A stretch of DNA of 64,000 nt from Tubiluchus corallicola (lineage: Eukaryota > Priapulida > Priapulimorpha > Priapulimorphida > Tubiluchidae): positions 94,099 to 158,098 of the forward strand of contig JAQGDQ010000202.1 in NCBI GenBank assembly GCA_030141605.1, read 5' to 3'. The position numbers were made by a program, and so were the translations under genes. Below, piece by piece: positions 1 through 64,000 of this stretch. Each line of letters opens with the position of its first letter. Position 1 is the stretch's first letter. Below the pieces are notes generated by a model that saw only the letters and a program-made list of their open reading frames with translations, had not been told where the DNA came from and did not search any database.

Positions 1-434
1 CCAAATGAAAAATAATACTCGCTATCTACCGATCCAAGATCCAAGATCACTACTTTCTAAAGCGCACTATTTCTAGATTACATTGATTACAAGTATTGAT
101 CGCCTCCGCTAGCCGAGTCAGAGATCTAACTGTGCACGTCCTGTTGTATAGTAGTCCTTGCTGCTGACATAAAAGAAAACGAAGTTCGTTGAAGAAACCA
201 TTGTCTGCAATTTGCAATTAAAAAAACTACAATGGTTAATAAAACACCGTTTTGGTTATTGCTTATATTACAGTCCACTGTTAATAACTCGTAAATGCAA
301 ATTTCTAGAATTTTTCATTTGCAGCTTTCAAAAATTGTTTAACATTTGGCATTCTGGATTTGTGCCCAAGTTTTTAATAGTCATGTCTATTAAGTCCTTT
401 TTAAAATTATGATTAATACTCTTTGTTAATTCAG

Positions 435-3400
435 GTAAATGTATTTCAGACAAAATCTGGTCAGAGTTTGAAAACTTTATCTCTGTTAATCCGAACCCGA
501 CAAAGACAGACATGGAAGAATTCGTGGATTTGTATTTTGGGCCAACAAACAGCGAATTTGAAGATTGGGAACCTACAGATTGGAAACCAGATATTGCATT
601 ATATAATAGGATTAAGGATCCAGCTTTAAAAGAATTTGCTAGAAGCTTGAATGAGCTTTGGAAGATTCTTGGAAGAAAGGTGAAGTTGCAGCTTTGTTAA
701 TTGAAGCAGTTTTTTTTTGAGAAAAATGTTCTACTGTTTTTGTGCCCTGTTTGACTTGTGAGTTCTAGTTGTACAGTTAAATGTGTGTCCACTATTTTGT
801 TCTCAAAACTGTGCTGCATCTGTTTAATGATAGTTCAGAAGATTGTTTTGACAGTTCAGCCTACAAAACAAAATCTAATGTCAAACAAATTTTATTACAT
901 TTTGTGATGCTGTATAGTCCTCAGATATTATAAGGTTTTTAGGATTTGCATTGCTAGTTATAATGCAACATATTAACTAAAAAGTTGCACTAATAATATT
1001 TGTTTTATCACTTTAAAATAAAGTGGAAAATTGTTGCTGGTGCTTATGCTGAGTAAAAATCTGTGTAGCCTTAGAGAACTTCTTCAAAGTTTTTGACTTT
1101 TTGCTTTCAGGTTAAAAAGGATGTTGAAGACAATCCCAGCAGATACTCGTTGATTTACGTCAGCTATCCTTTTATTGTGCCTGGTGGACGATTTCGGGAA
1201 TTCTACTACTGGTGGCTTACTTTCATTGTTTCAATATTTTAACAATACTTAATTGTGTCTGCTGTAATTACCTACCGATGTAGAATTGTCATTTTTGAAG
1301 GTGATTTAGACTAGCTTTGTACACATTTAATACTTCGCTTAAGACTGGTCATAGGAAGCATGATATGCAGGTGGTTTACCACCTACATAGTATTATTTAT
1401 TATGCTTCACTATAGGAAAGGTTTTAATTGTTACAGGGACTCTTATTGGGTCATCAAAGGTTTACTGTTGTCTGAGATGACAGATACTGTTAAAGGAATG
1501 CTGCTAAACTTTATTGATATTGTTCAAAGGTAAGAGTTAGATTGCTGCTCTAGTAAGTATTTTTGTGTAAATTAACTTTGGTTGCTGTCCAACTTGTTTT
1601 TTACAGATTTTACTTTTACCCTGCAAGTGCTTTATCAGGATGCAAAAGTAAGACAACAGTTACAGCATAATGCTCACTGCTGCAGACAGACTACAAGGAT
1701 TACCATGCTAAAACTGTGCATTGTACCACTAGCTCAACTTTGTACCTCCAGCACTTGCAGTTGGGAGATGTTACAAGAAAAAGAGGCCCAGGGGCATAGC
1801 CAGGTTTTAAAGCAATCACATAAAAAGGCACTGTGACACATGAAGCAATTATGTGTTTCTCTATTCTGTAACAGATGGTATCAGCGTGTGATAAGAATAT
1901 AATTAGATTTAAAGCAATTTGATCCTTTATTCTATCAGTCAACTTTGATAAACGAGTTGCATAAATATTCCTGATATTCCTAAATACCATTTATTGGGGA
2001 TACCAGAATGTTTCTTGAGATCGTTACTGAGTACAATTAAATTAAACAATGTACTTATCAACAGTGTACATCATTACTCTGTCACAATGACACATTGTTT
2101 ATTGAGCTTAAAGGCACATCTTTCGCAGGTGAAAATGTGCAGCTTGTACTTGCATGTGTGATTCATGTTTCCATGTAATCAAAATAATCTGAATGAACTA
2201 AATAATGTAGTCATATTCAACCTATTACTATGTCCATTATCATGTCTACAAGCTTAGACTGACATTTCTATACATTTTGCAATTATCACGTAGAATAGCT
2301 TAAAAAATAAAGTGATTTTGAAAATTTTTGTAATAAAAAAGGTAGAAATTTATTGCTGCAGCTCTTATTTAAATATGCACAAAGAATGTTTAGCTTTTTC
2401 TTATTCAACCGAAATTTTTAGGGTGGGACATTTTCCCAACGGTAATCGGATATACTATACAAATCGAAGTCAACCACCATTTCTTATTCCAATGGTTGAC
2501 GATTATTATATAGCATCAAATGATAAATCCTTCCTGAGGAACAGTATTGACTATTTGGAGAAGGAATATGAGTTTTGGATGCAAAATCGAAGGTATTGCT
2601 TGTATCTATTCTTTTTCAGCCAGTTAGGGTGACAATCAGGGGATTTTTACACAGAATTAGAAATCTGAATTCTTTTAGGAGTGCAACATGGAAGAAAATG
2701 TAAGCAAAGTTTTGATTCGAATAATTTTTTGCACTCTTGCATAACTTGAGGCAAATTTGAATATCCCGTGCTAAAGTGGAATTCCCTCCCTCAATCTCTG
2801 GATTCACTTTCCTGCCAGCTGCTGTAATTCACATGGATCTTCTGTAATTTGGACAATTTCTGGAGTTTACTACAGAAGTATAAATCATAAATCATGTGAC
2901 ATAAATGCAAAATTACTAAGAAATTTTTCTGCTACATACGGTATGTGTATAATTATATGATATGTAATTCCGATCTGTAAATATAAGTATATTTATTATT
3001 GCACACTCGTACATGATAGCTTGTTCCTGTTTACTTTGACAGAATTACTAACAAAAGACAGTAAGACATTATAGCTAGTGTGTGTCTATGTGTGCATGCA
3101 TGTGTGTGTGTGTGTGTGTAACACTGCTTTTATAATCTTTCATTTGTCAGATGCCAGTGCAGAGAAGTACTCACAATTAGCTTCTGGACCTGAATCAGGA
3201 ATGGATTACTCCACACGTTGGTTTGCTAGGCAAGGCGAACATGCTTATCAACTCAAGTCAATTCGCACCAAGCAAATAATTCCAGTTGATCTAAATGCAA
3301 TATTATGTTGGAATGAGAAGCTGCTAGCAAAATTTAATAATGAAATTGGTTAGTATTACATTTTTTCATTAATGCAACTAAATTGTATTGTTACAAAATA

Positions 3401-6400
3401 AAGAAGATTTTTAGTTTTTGTCCTCAACTTTCATTGCTGTTGTACGACTGTAAAATGCTCTTAAAGGTGAAATTTAATGTATAAAGCAATGTAATAAAAA
3501 GAGCTAGCTGTTACTTAAAATTTGACATCAAATTTCATGGCTTTGTTCCTAATGAAATCGCTCCTCGAATTTGGGGCGTTGCATTTTTCCTCAAGACAAT
3601 TTGTTCGGTTTTGCTCGTGAAACTTCGGAAAAAAGCAGGCTAGACAATGTTCTAGCAACAGCTTCCTGGGAAACCGCCTCATTTCTGTGATGCTAAATTT
3701 GTAAACAATGCTACACAGCAAAATGTGACTTGTGATAACCAAGCGCAAACGTTACTGTAACTAAATACTGAATTTTGCTGGCATCATCTAATGAGTAAAG
3801 TGCGCAAAATCAAGTTTCAGACTTTCTTCAGAAATGGCACTTTCACGCCCACTCTTATATAAACCACCAAGAAAAAGTAAAAGTGTTAGAAATCTTAATT
3901 AGAGCATTTCCGTTCCTTTTTTTTGTAAAACTGAAACTTCATAAAACAGGCTGCATTTAACCTTTAAATATGAGTGCATTGTGCATGCTTTTGTGCTTTC
4001 ACCAAGTCATTTGCCAAAGCACTTTCCAACATAAATTCGCTTATATTTATCATCAAGTGAGTTTAGAAATTTGCTGGCCACGGATAAAGTCAGTAAGTAA
4101 GAAAATAAGCAATTTATTATGACTATAGGATAATACATGCAATGAAATTTATGTGGTTTTATGTACTGCAATAACTTATGGAAACAACAAGGCAATTAAC
4201 AGAAATAATTCAATCAGTTCTACAGTGACACAGAGAAATAATATTGGAGATTTTCTGAAATTTACTATTTATGGTGCGAATTGCAACGGGGTAGAAAGAA
4301 TGTAAAGTTCTTGTGGTTTTAGCGTTAATTGAGTGGTACCTACGGACCAGACGGGAGCGTTTCAAAGTATTTTTATTACCTGGATGAATTTATTTTTCAT
4401 GATAACTTGCACTCTTTGTGACCCTAGTTTCATACAAATATGCCCTAGATTGCTGTTGAATTTGCACAATTTTTGAGGTGGATCATGAGCATTGCGATCT
4501 CTCTGTATGGTAGCACCGTACAGAGTAATTTAACAGGTGACAGAAGCTTTTAATATTTCAAGAATTATTCATCGAGTGTCATCTTATTTTTAGCCATTCT
4601 TTTTAAAGCACTGAACCTGTTTCCTAAACACCTGTTTATCTCTGAACACTGTGAATAGTTTTCATTAAATCTTCCCACATGCTGTCCAGTGTTACAGAAT
4701 TGCCATGCTGTACAATTTGTTGTGGTGGGAATACCTATAATAATTGACAGGCCATTGAATTATTTCAAAATTCAAAGGTGAAAGGAAGGCGGTGATTTTT
4801 CATATTTTACCCCACTTTTCTGTGTGGTAAAAAGTATACATGTTAATGCCAATAATACTGCCTGCTACAATAAAGAGTTTCTGATAATTAAGTAACAGAT
4901 TAAAATCTTAATTAATGGTGGGTAAGCCCGAGTATTGATGACATTTCAAACGAACATAATTTTCAATGCCAAAAACATTCCATGAGTGTGTTGCACGTGC
5001 TTGCGAAAGGGAAAATTGAAATACAGCACTACAGTAAGAGATTCAGTGTGCTGTAGTAAAACTATTTTTAGGTAAATTTTTAAGGCAAAAAGTGCAAATT
5101 TCAAATTGCCAATGAGCTGTTGAACGTTTGCAGGACGTCACCAAAGAACATCTCCAAACTGGGAGGTACAGCACCTGTTTTTTGTGCAACATGTTTCCTG
5201 AGTGCAGGCACTAGTCATTTTCACATAAGTCATTTCACATAAGTCATTTTTGAAAAAATAGTTTGTTTCTGTTCAGTATTTTAAAGAGTAGATTGTCTTG
5301 ACCTACAGTTTAAGATTTGGTCCATTTTCCTTGAAGGTTTTGGTTGGTGGAGATTTGCTAAGAGTTAAGCATAACTTGTTGTGACAGGCATAAGATTGCG
5401 ACAAACTTCTTATACACTTCCTTGAGCTCAATGAAGAATTTACTTACTTGACTAAACTTATTGTAAAATAATTTACAGGTAATAGACGTAGAGCATCTGC
5501 ATTTGAAACAGCAGCAAGAATACGACAAGAAGCCATTGATACAGTGCTATGGAACGAAGAAGCAGGAATCTGGCTTGATTATGACCTTGAATATGGTGCT
5601 AGTATAAATGATGAACCTGAAAGTAACTTTTACCTTTCGAACATCATGCCATTTTATACTGGCTGTTATACTGGTCAAGACAAGGAAGAAAAAGTTTTTA
5701 ATTATTTGAAGGTATGTTTTCAAGTAGACAAGTTAATACAATCGAACACATTTTTCTCGAACATGCATACATGGAATTCATGTATAGGCCTAACTGAAAA
5801 AAGAGAACAGACCTGTTTTTCGTCTCATGTATTGCTATGAACATATTAGACATATAAATCGTGCTGAAGGTATGGAGAAAATAGAAAGAGACACTAGTGT
5901 AAGTAGATTTTGTAAAGCACACTTGGTTTTATTTGCTTGTTACTTACCAAAAAAGATAATTTTACTGCTGCGTGTGGTATGATAGTGAGCCAGTGTTTTA
6001 CACATTTGCATATGCAAATCCACATAAAGTAAATGTGTAAACCCATCATTGTTTTTTTTAGAGAAATGGTATATTTGATAAGATTGGAGGGGCCCCAACA
6101 TCACTGATAACAAGCGGCCAACAGTGGGACTATCCTAATGTGTGGCCTCCATTAGAAGAAATTGTTGTCACATCTCTTTCTCGAATGCAATCTTCTGAAG
6201 CACAAAAAACTGCCCTGGATCTAGCGCAGAAATGGGTGACTAGCAACTGGAAAGGTTTTGAAGAGACGGGAAAAATGTTTGAAAAGGTATGTCATAGATG
6301 AAATAGCAAATATGTTGTATTTTGGTAGTAATGTGTTGAACCAAACAAGTGTAACAACCTGTCAATATGAATGACTAAGCTGGAATTTAAGTAATAACTT

Positions 6401-7364
6401 TTCTCTTATACTTATCTCCAGAAATCGTTCTATTTGAAAATGCGGTTGAACGAATATCCGTAAATGTAGGAGCACTTCATTTTCACTCATTTAAAAACTG
6501 TACAGTTTTAACTCATTTAAAAATCCCAGGCAATTATTTGGCAACTTGCTAACTTGCTGCAATAGGAATTTATTTACTAGAAATGCCTTTTTAAGATCAA
6601 TAATGAATTTAGGAAAAACTATTACAGCATTTTTTAATAATTATTGGATTAATTTCATCATGCTGCTATAATAATTTAATTTTATGTCTCTTAGTGAAAT
6701 AGACTTTTTTGATGAAATTGTTATGATTCATTTTTTTTTCAGTATGACTGCGATGTTGTTGGAAAAGAAGGAGGAGGTGGCGAATATGATATTCAAGTAT
6801 GTAACATGTAGAACTATGTAAATTAATAATGAATGTATTATTAATAAGCTATGTGCAATACACAACAGTCAATAGACAGACAGGCAATAAATGAGGTTAT
6901 TTTGATCCTATAGGGAAGATCTTTCATTTTCAGGTTTTACTGTAAGGGAGGTTTTATAAAGTCAAACTTTGCACATGCGTAGTTCTGCAGAGATGGAACT
7001 CACAATGCCACATAACTGAAGTATTCTATTTGTAATAATCTATTTGTGTAATAACTTATTGAGTAATTGATTATTTGCTTTCAAACTATAACCTAAAAAG
7101 GGTTCTGTTTCACCACAATGTTATGTTGTTTTTGTTCTTGTTCCAACAGTTTACAATATTAGCATATTTTATGCATCTCTTTTTTCAGTTTTTTTGCACC
7201 ACACTTTATTTATTTAGGATGGTTTTGGTTGGACTAACGGAGTAATTCTGCAGTTTTTGGATATGTATGGTGATGCCTTAAGTGCAGCTCCTTCATTAGT
7301 GGTTTCTTCGGTTGGCCTTATGGTGACATCCGTTGCAGTTTCAGCTTCATTTAATACATTCTAG
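435..7364 (+). CDS. TREH: Trehalase (GH37), 5'-partial, nine visible exons
   Basis: Hydrolyses alpha,alpha-trehalose to glucose. Visible exons: 435-679, 1111-1211, 1437-1529, 2422-2592, 3151-3348, 5479-5711, 6062-6286, 6743-6796 and 7218-7364 (stop TAG). Family signature 1 is intact across the 1211/1437 junction (PGGRF.EFYYWDSYW). RSQPP follows in exon 2422-2592, then ESGMDYSTRW with the catalytic Asp, then QQWDYPNVWPPLE (signature 2). MFEKYD, carrying the probable acid Glu, crosses the 6286/6743 junction, followed by GGGGEYDIQDGFGWTNG. The C-terminus ends in a hydrophobic stretch (about LVVSSVGLMVTSVAVSA), as in GPI-anchored trehalases. The first visible exon starts inside a codon, so the signal-peptide exon is missing or outside the window. 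About 30 residues, including the family PRPESY segment, are missing between 2592 and 3151, and the phases of those two exons do not fit each other. About 487 residues are visible, against roughly 580 for the family. Confidence 0.93.
680..3150 (+). other. Trehalase introns, first half
   Basis: Introns 680-1110, 1212-1436, 1530-2421 and 2593-3150 all have GT donors and AG acceptors. I see no gene in them. The third contains CAGGGGCATAGCCAGG at about 1788, which resembles one end of a hAT-type element without a visible partner. The fourth should hold one further coding exon, but none is recognisable, and it carries a GT microsatellite near its 3' end. Confidence 0.6.
3079..3120. repeat. GT/TG microsatellite
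   Basis: Imperfect TG dinucleotide run (tgtgtgtctatgtgtgcatgc followed by pure TG) in the trehalase intron, just upstream of the 3151 acceptor. Simple sequence; no function inferred. Confidence 0.85.
3349..7217 (+). other. Trehalase introns, second half
   Basis: Introns 3349-5478 (2.1 kb), 5712-6061, 6287-6742 and 6797-7217. The splice sites fit the reading frame. I find no coding potential, structured repeat or recognisable element in them. Short open frames here are chance. Confidence 0.6.
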
Positions 7365-8722
7365 ATTGTATAGTTATCTATTTTTATATTAGGAAATCCT
7401 GTTTTAATGTTTTCTTACTGCAGTCGGCTGTACTTTTATTGTGTGACATTTGCTCTTAAAGCTGTAATACTAAATTATTTGCCCATTCATTTGAGACGTA
7501 AGAGTTTGTTAGTTTTATGATGCATGGCCAAATTATGCGATTATGTGCTAGTGTCTAACTCTGCCCTTATTCGCTAGTCCATAAGACGCAAAGTTATTAG
7601 TTGTTTACTGTTCAGTAGTTTGTACATATAGTCCACATATTCCAGTTTTGATACGTAGATAAGTTGCTAAAAATTATAATTGTAGTATGTTTTGATCAGC
7701 AGTATGATGTTAATGATATGATTTTCTCAATGGTCCTGCTACGTAAGCAATAATAATAGTAAAATAATAACAACGAAAATGTTAATGGCAATTAAATTGC
7801 GACGTATTACATTTGCCCATTTGCAAAACAATATAGCAACATGCATATTTAAGCTTATCAAAGTACTTCAAGCCGTTGTTTTATTAGTGTTATGCTACTT
7901 TATAGTTATGTTAAAGTATTACATGATTGCAGGTAATTGTCAATAAATGTAACAAACTTTGCTAGTTATTTTTCAGCTCGTGTTTCAATTATGTAATTAT
8001 TCCAAAAATTGAAATTTGATGGATTCGCCAGTGAAATGCATTCACTGAAAAAAGATGCTAGTATTACAGTGCTAATTTCGAATATTTTCTCCCATGCGTA
8101 TTTGATCATTTGAAAACCTCGTTAAAAATATTTATAATGCAAACAAATAAATTATAGAGATTGTTGAAGAATCTCAGCTTGACCTCAGCGAAGGTCTTTA
8201 GACAACTATATACAAAGTATTTCATTTTTGTATCAACATTTTTTTATATTAAAAGTCGTTGTCACTACTACTCTTATCAGAAAGGTCTTTATAAAGTATA
8301 AATTGAAAATTGTTTTAATAATAATTACTGTTGAAGAAGAAATTTGGAATTTGTAATACACAAAAATTTTAATTTGAGCACGTAAACAGCTTTCGCCCGA
8401 AAGGCAAAAATTTGCTGAAGTAACATGCAGCTATAATTTATAGTATTGAATGTAGAATTCAGTATTATAAATTATAGTATTAGTATATTATAGTAATTAT
8501 AGTATTGAAGGTATAAGACTGCTTATCCCTTAAACAAATTTATTATTACGAGATGAGATGGGATTCAATGTGTGTATCGTGTGGCTAGAATATGAATACA
8601 TTGTGGTCAGTAAATTAGGCACAAAGCTTATTTGTATTTAGCAGCCAATTTGTTTTGTGTATTTAATAAAGAACAAATTTATAATAATTTAGCAAAAATA
8701 GCAACCAACGGAATTATTAAAA
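7365..8722. other. Trehalase 3'UTR and intergenic spacer
   Basis: AT-rich DNA between the trehalase stop codon and the candidate receptor promoter. It holds a candidate poly(A) signal at 7942-7947 and a short imperfect repeat of tatagtatt-like units around 8440-8515. No gene is recognised. Confidence 0.6.
7942..7947 (+). terminator. Candidate poly(A) signal of trehalase
   Basis: AATAAA about 580 nt after the trehalase stop codon, followed within 40 nt by T/GT-rich sequence. It is the first clean AATAAA downstream on this strand. Use is inferred only. Confidence 0.35.
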
Positions 8723-8813
8723 CTATAAAAACGAACCTAGGCAGTTTATATCTATGGTTTTCTTGGACCCGAATCGTGACTACTGGAAGTCACGTGCTAT
8801 TGACTCAAACAGT
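8723..8813 (+). promoter_or_regulatory. Candidate core promoter of the receptor gene with CLEAR-like E-box
   Basis: A TATA-like CTATAAAA at 8723-8730 is followed at 8789-8796 by GTCACGTG, the core of the CLEAR element bound by TFEB/MITF-family factors. It ends 17 nt before the preferred start ATG at 8814. A TATA box at 8723 would place transcription start near 8750-8755, so the motif would lie just downstream of it, where CLEAR sites are common. This arrangement is also why I prefer the 8814 ATG over 8754. The sequence shows the motifs; their function is inference. Confidence 0.4.
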
Positions 8814-63082
<54,269 letters not shown>

Positions 63083-64000
63083 GTAAGATTCTATTGCAAA
63101 TTTATTTTTTTGCTTAAGAACTCGAAGAATTGGTGAATGCTGTGTACCAAAAAAAGTAAAGCGAATGCATCATCAATCTGTCACAAAATTAAGCAGATAG
63201 GCAGCAAAACTTTTAATGAAACTTCGTGATGTTTTTATTTACCTCAAGTAGAAAAATGCATAGACAACCTTGTAAGTTTAATAAGTTTAATGTTCATTTT
63301 TTATTCATTTATGGGTTTTTATCTTGTTTGTGAAAACTTTATCAAAACACATTTTTATGTGTATCAGTGTTAGTAACAATGAAATTTTTTAATGGCTATG
63401 TGAGCTGTTTAGCCCGAGTTTTAAAATTATGGGGTTTTGATTAACTTGTTTATTGATATGTAAACACGTAATTGTCTAGGGGTTTCGCTTATGTCCGTAA
63501 TGTTACAACTGTAGTATTTTAAACAAGTTAATTACATTAACACGGATCTTGATGACCATCTGAAGCTGTGTCTCTACCAACACACAATTCAGTATATCTC
63601 CGCAAAGGTGCTAGCTCTTATTCATGGCTCTGAAGTAATCACTAATAAAGGTGATTGTTTATGCCTTGGCTTGCTGACAATGGTTACGTATTTCACAGTC
63701 TGTAACTGTGACTGAGGCCGGTAGTGTAAGTATAGCAATTTCAACCCCATTACTCTTTTAGAAGTTTAACCTTTTAGAGGAAAATCTGCACAGTTTTTGT
63801 CATTCTGTATGGTAAATGTTTTGGTGATAAGCGATATACCACATTCTTTTCGCCGTTTGACACCTAATCGATATTTAAACCTCGTGTTTATTTTCAATAT
63901 AGTTTTACAATACTTTATTGGTGTGTATTTTGCATAACTGAACTTATGATGAAGTAGTTTTGGAGGATTTTTGACTGTAAATTAAGTTAGTGCTTAACTA
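63083..64000 (+). other. CI-MPR intron 37 (continues past the window)
   Basis: Begins with the donor GTAAGA after the Arg of SLLVR. No further receptor exon is recognisable before the right edge, so repeat 15 starts outside. Confidence 0.65.

Noticed and set aside
141-205. Possible trehalase N-terminal exon (YSSP then LL and KFVEET in shifting frames)
   Set aside because: It resembles the family YCHGPLL..KxFVD segment only if two frame changes and a stop are ignored, and it has no splice donor of the needed phase. Treated as coincidence or, at most, a decayed copy.
1787-1803. hAT-type terminus CAGGGGCATAGCCAGG in a trehalase intron
   Set aside because: No partner end or target duplication found nearby, so not annotated as an element.
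8754-8813. Upstream in-frame ATG of the receptor at 8754
   Set aside because: It would add 20 mainly polar residues before the signal peptide and lies only 24 nt after the TATA-like box. The ATGGCG at 8814 fits better.

Overview
This window is animal nuclear DNA. It is AT-rich and made of intron-split genes with GT..AG splice sites, many non-autonomous DNA transposons, tRNA-derived SINEs and decayed LINEs. The gene content fits a metazoan: a multi-repeat cation-independent mannose-6-phosphate receptor (CI-MPR), a GH37 trehalase, a LicD/fukutin-related-like enzyme and a BEN-domain protein. The receptor lacks the fibronectin type II module of the vertebrate protein, so an invertebrate is likely. 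An early-branching lineage such as a sponge or cnidarian is possible, but the sequence does not settle this.

Layout. (1) Positions 435-7364, plus strand: nine visible exons of a trehalase, cut by the left edge and lacking one internal exon. (2) 7365-8813: intergenic, with a candidate trehalase poly(A) signal and, at the right end, a compact promoter candidate (TATA-like box plus a GTCACGTG motif). (3) 8814-63082, plus strand: 37 exons of CI-MPR covering the signal peptide, repeats 1 to 13 and most of repeat 14. Repeat 15, the membrane segment and the tail lie beyond the right edge. The exons join in one open frame of 6251 coding bases. (4) Intron 24 of this gene (36081-51987, 15.9 kb) is several times longer than any other. 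It holds an intronless minus-strand BEN-domain ORF, a cluster of transposons, a decayed minus-strand LINE, a near-perfect hairpin, and a two-exon minus-strand gene for a secretory-pathway LicD-family protein.

How the genes relate. CI-MPR sorts mannose-6-phosphate-tagged hydrolases to lysosomes. The LicD-family protein should also act in the secretory pathway, on glycans, but its nesting in the receptor intron may be coincidence. Trehalase splits trehalose at the cell surface or lumen, and its C-terminal end looks like a GPI signal.

Main points of interest. Complete Gln-Arg-Glu-Tyr sugar-binding sets occur in receptor repeats 3, 5, 8 and 11, whereas vertebrates use 3, 5 and 9 (repeat 15 also binds); repeat 9 here has lost two of the four residues. 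A CLEAR-like motif sits at the receptor promoter. A SINE tail forms the polypyrimidine tract of exon 32. A 63-nt hairpin resembles a microRNA precursor. Several inverted-repeat element families are defined well enough here to be named.
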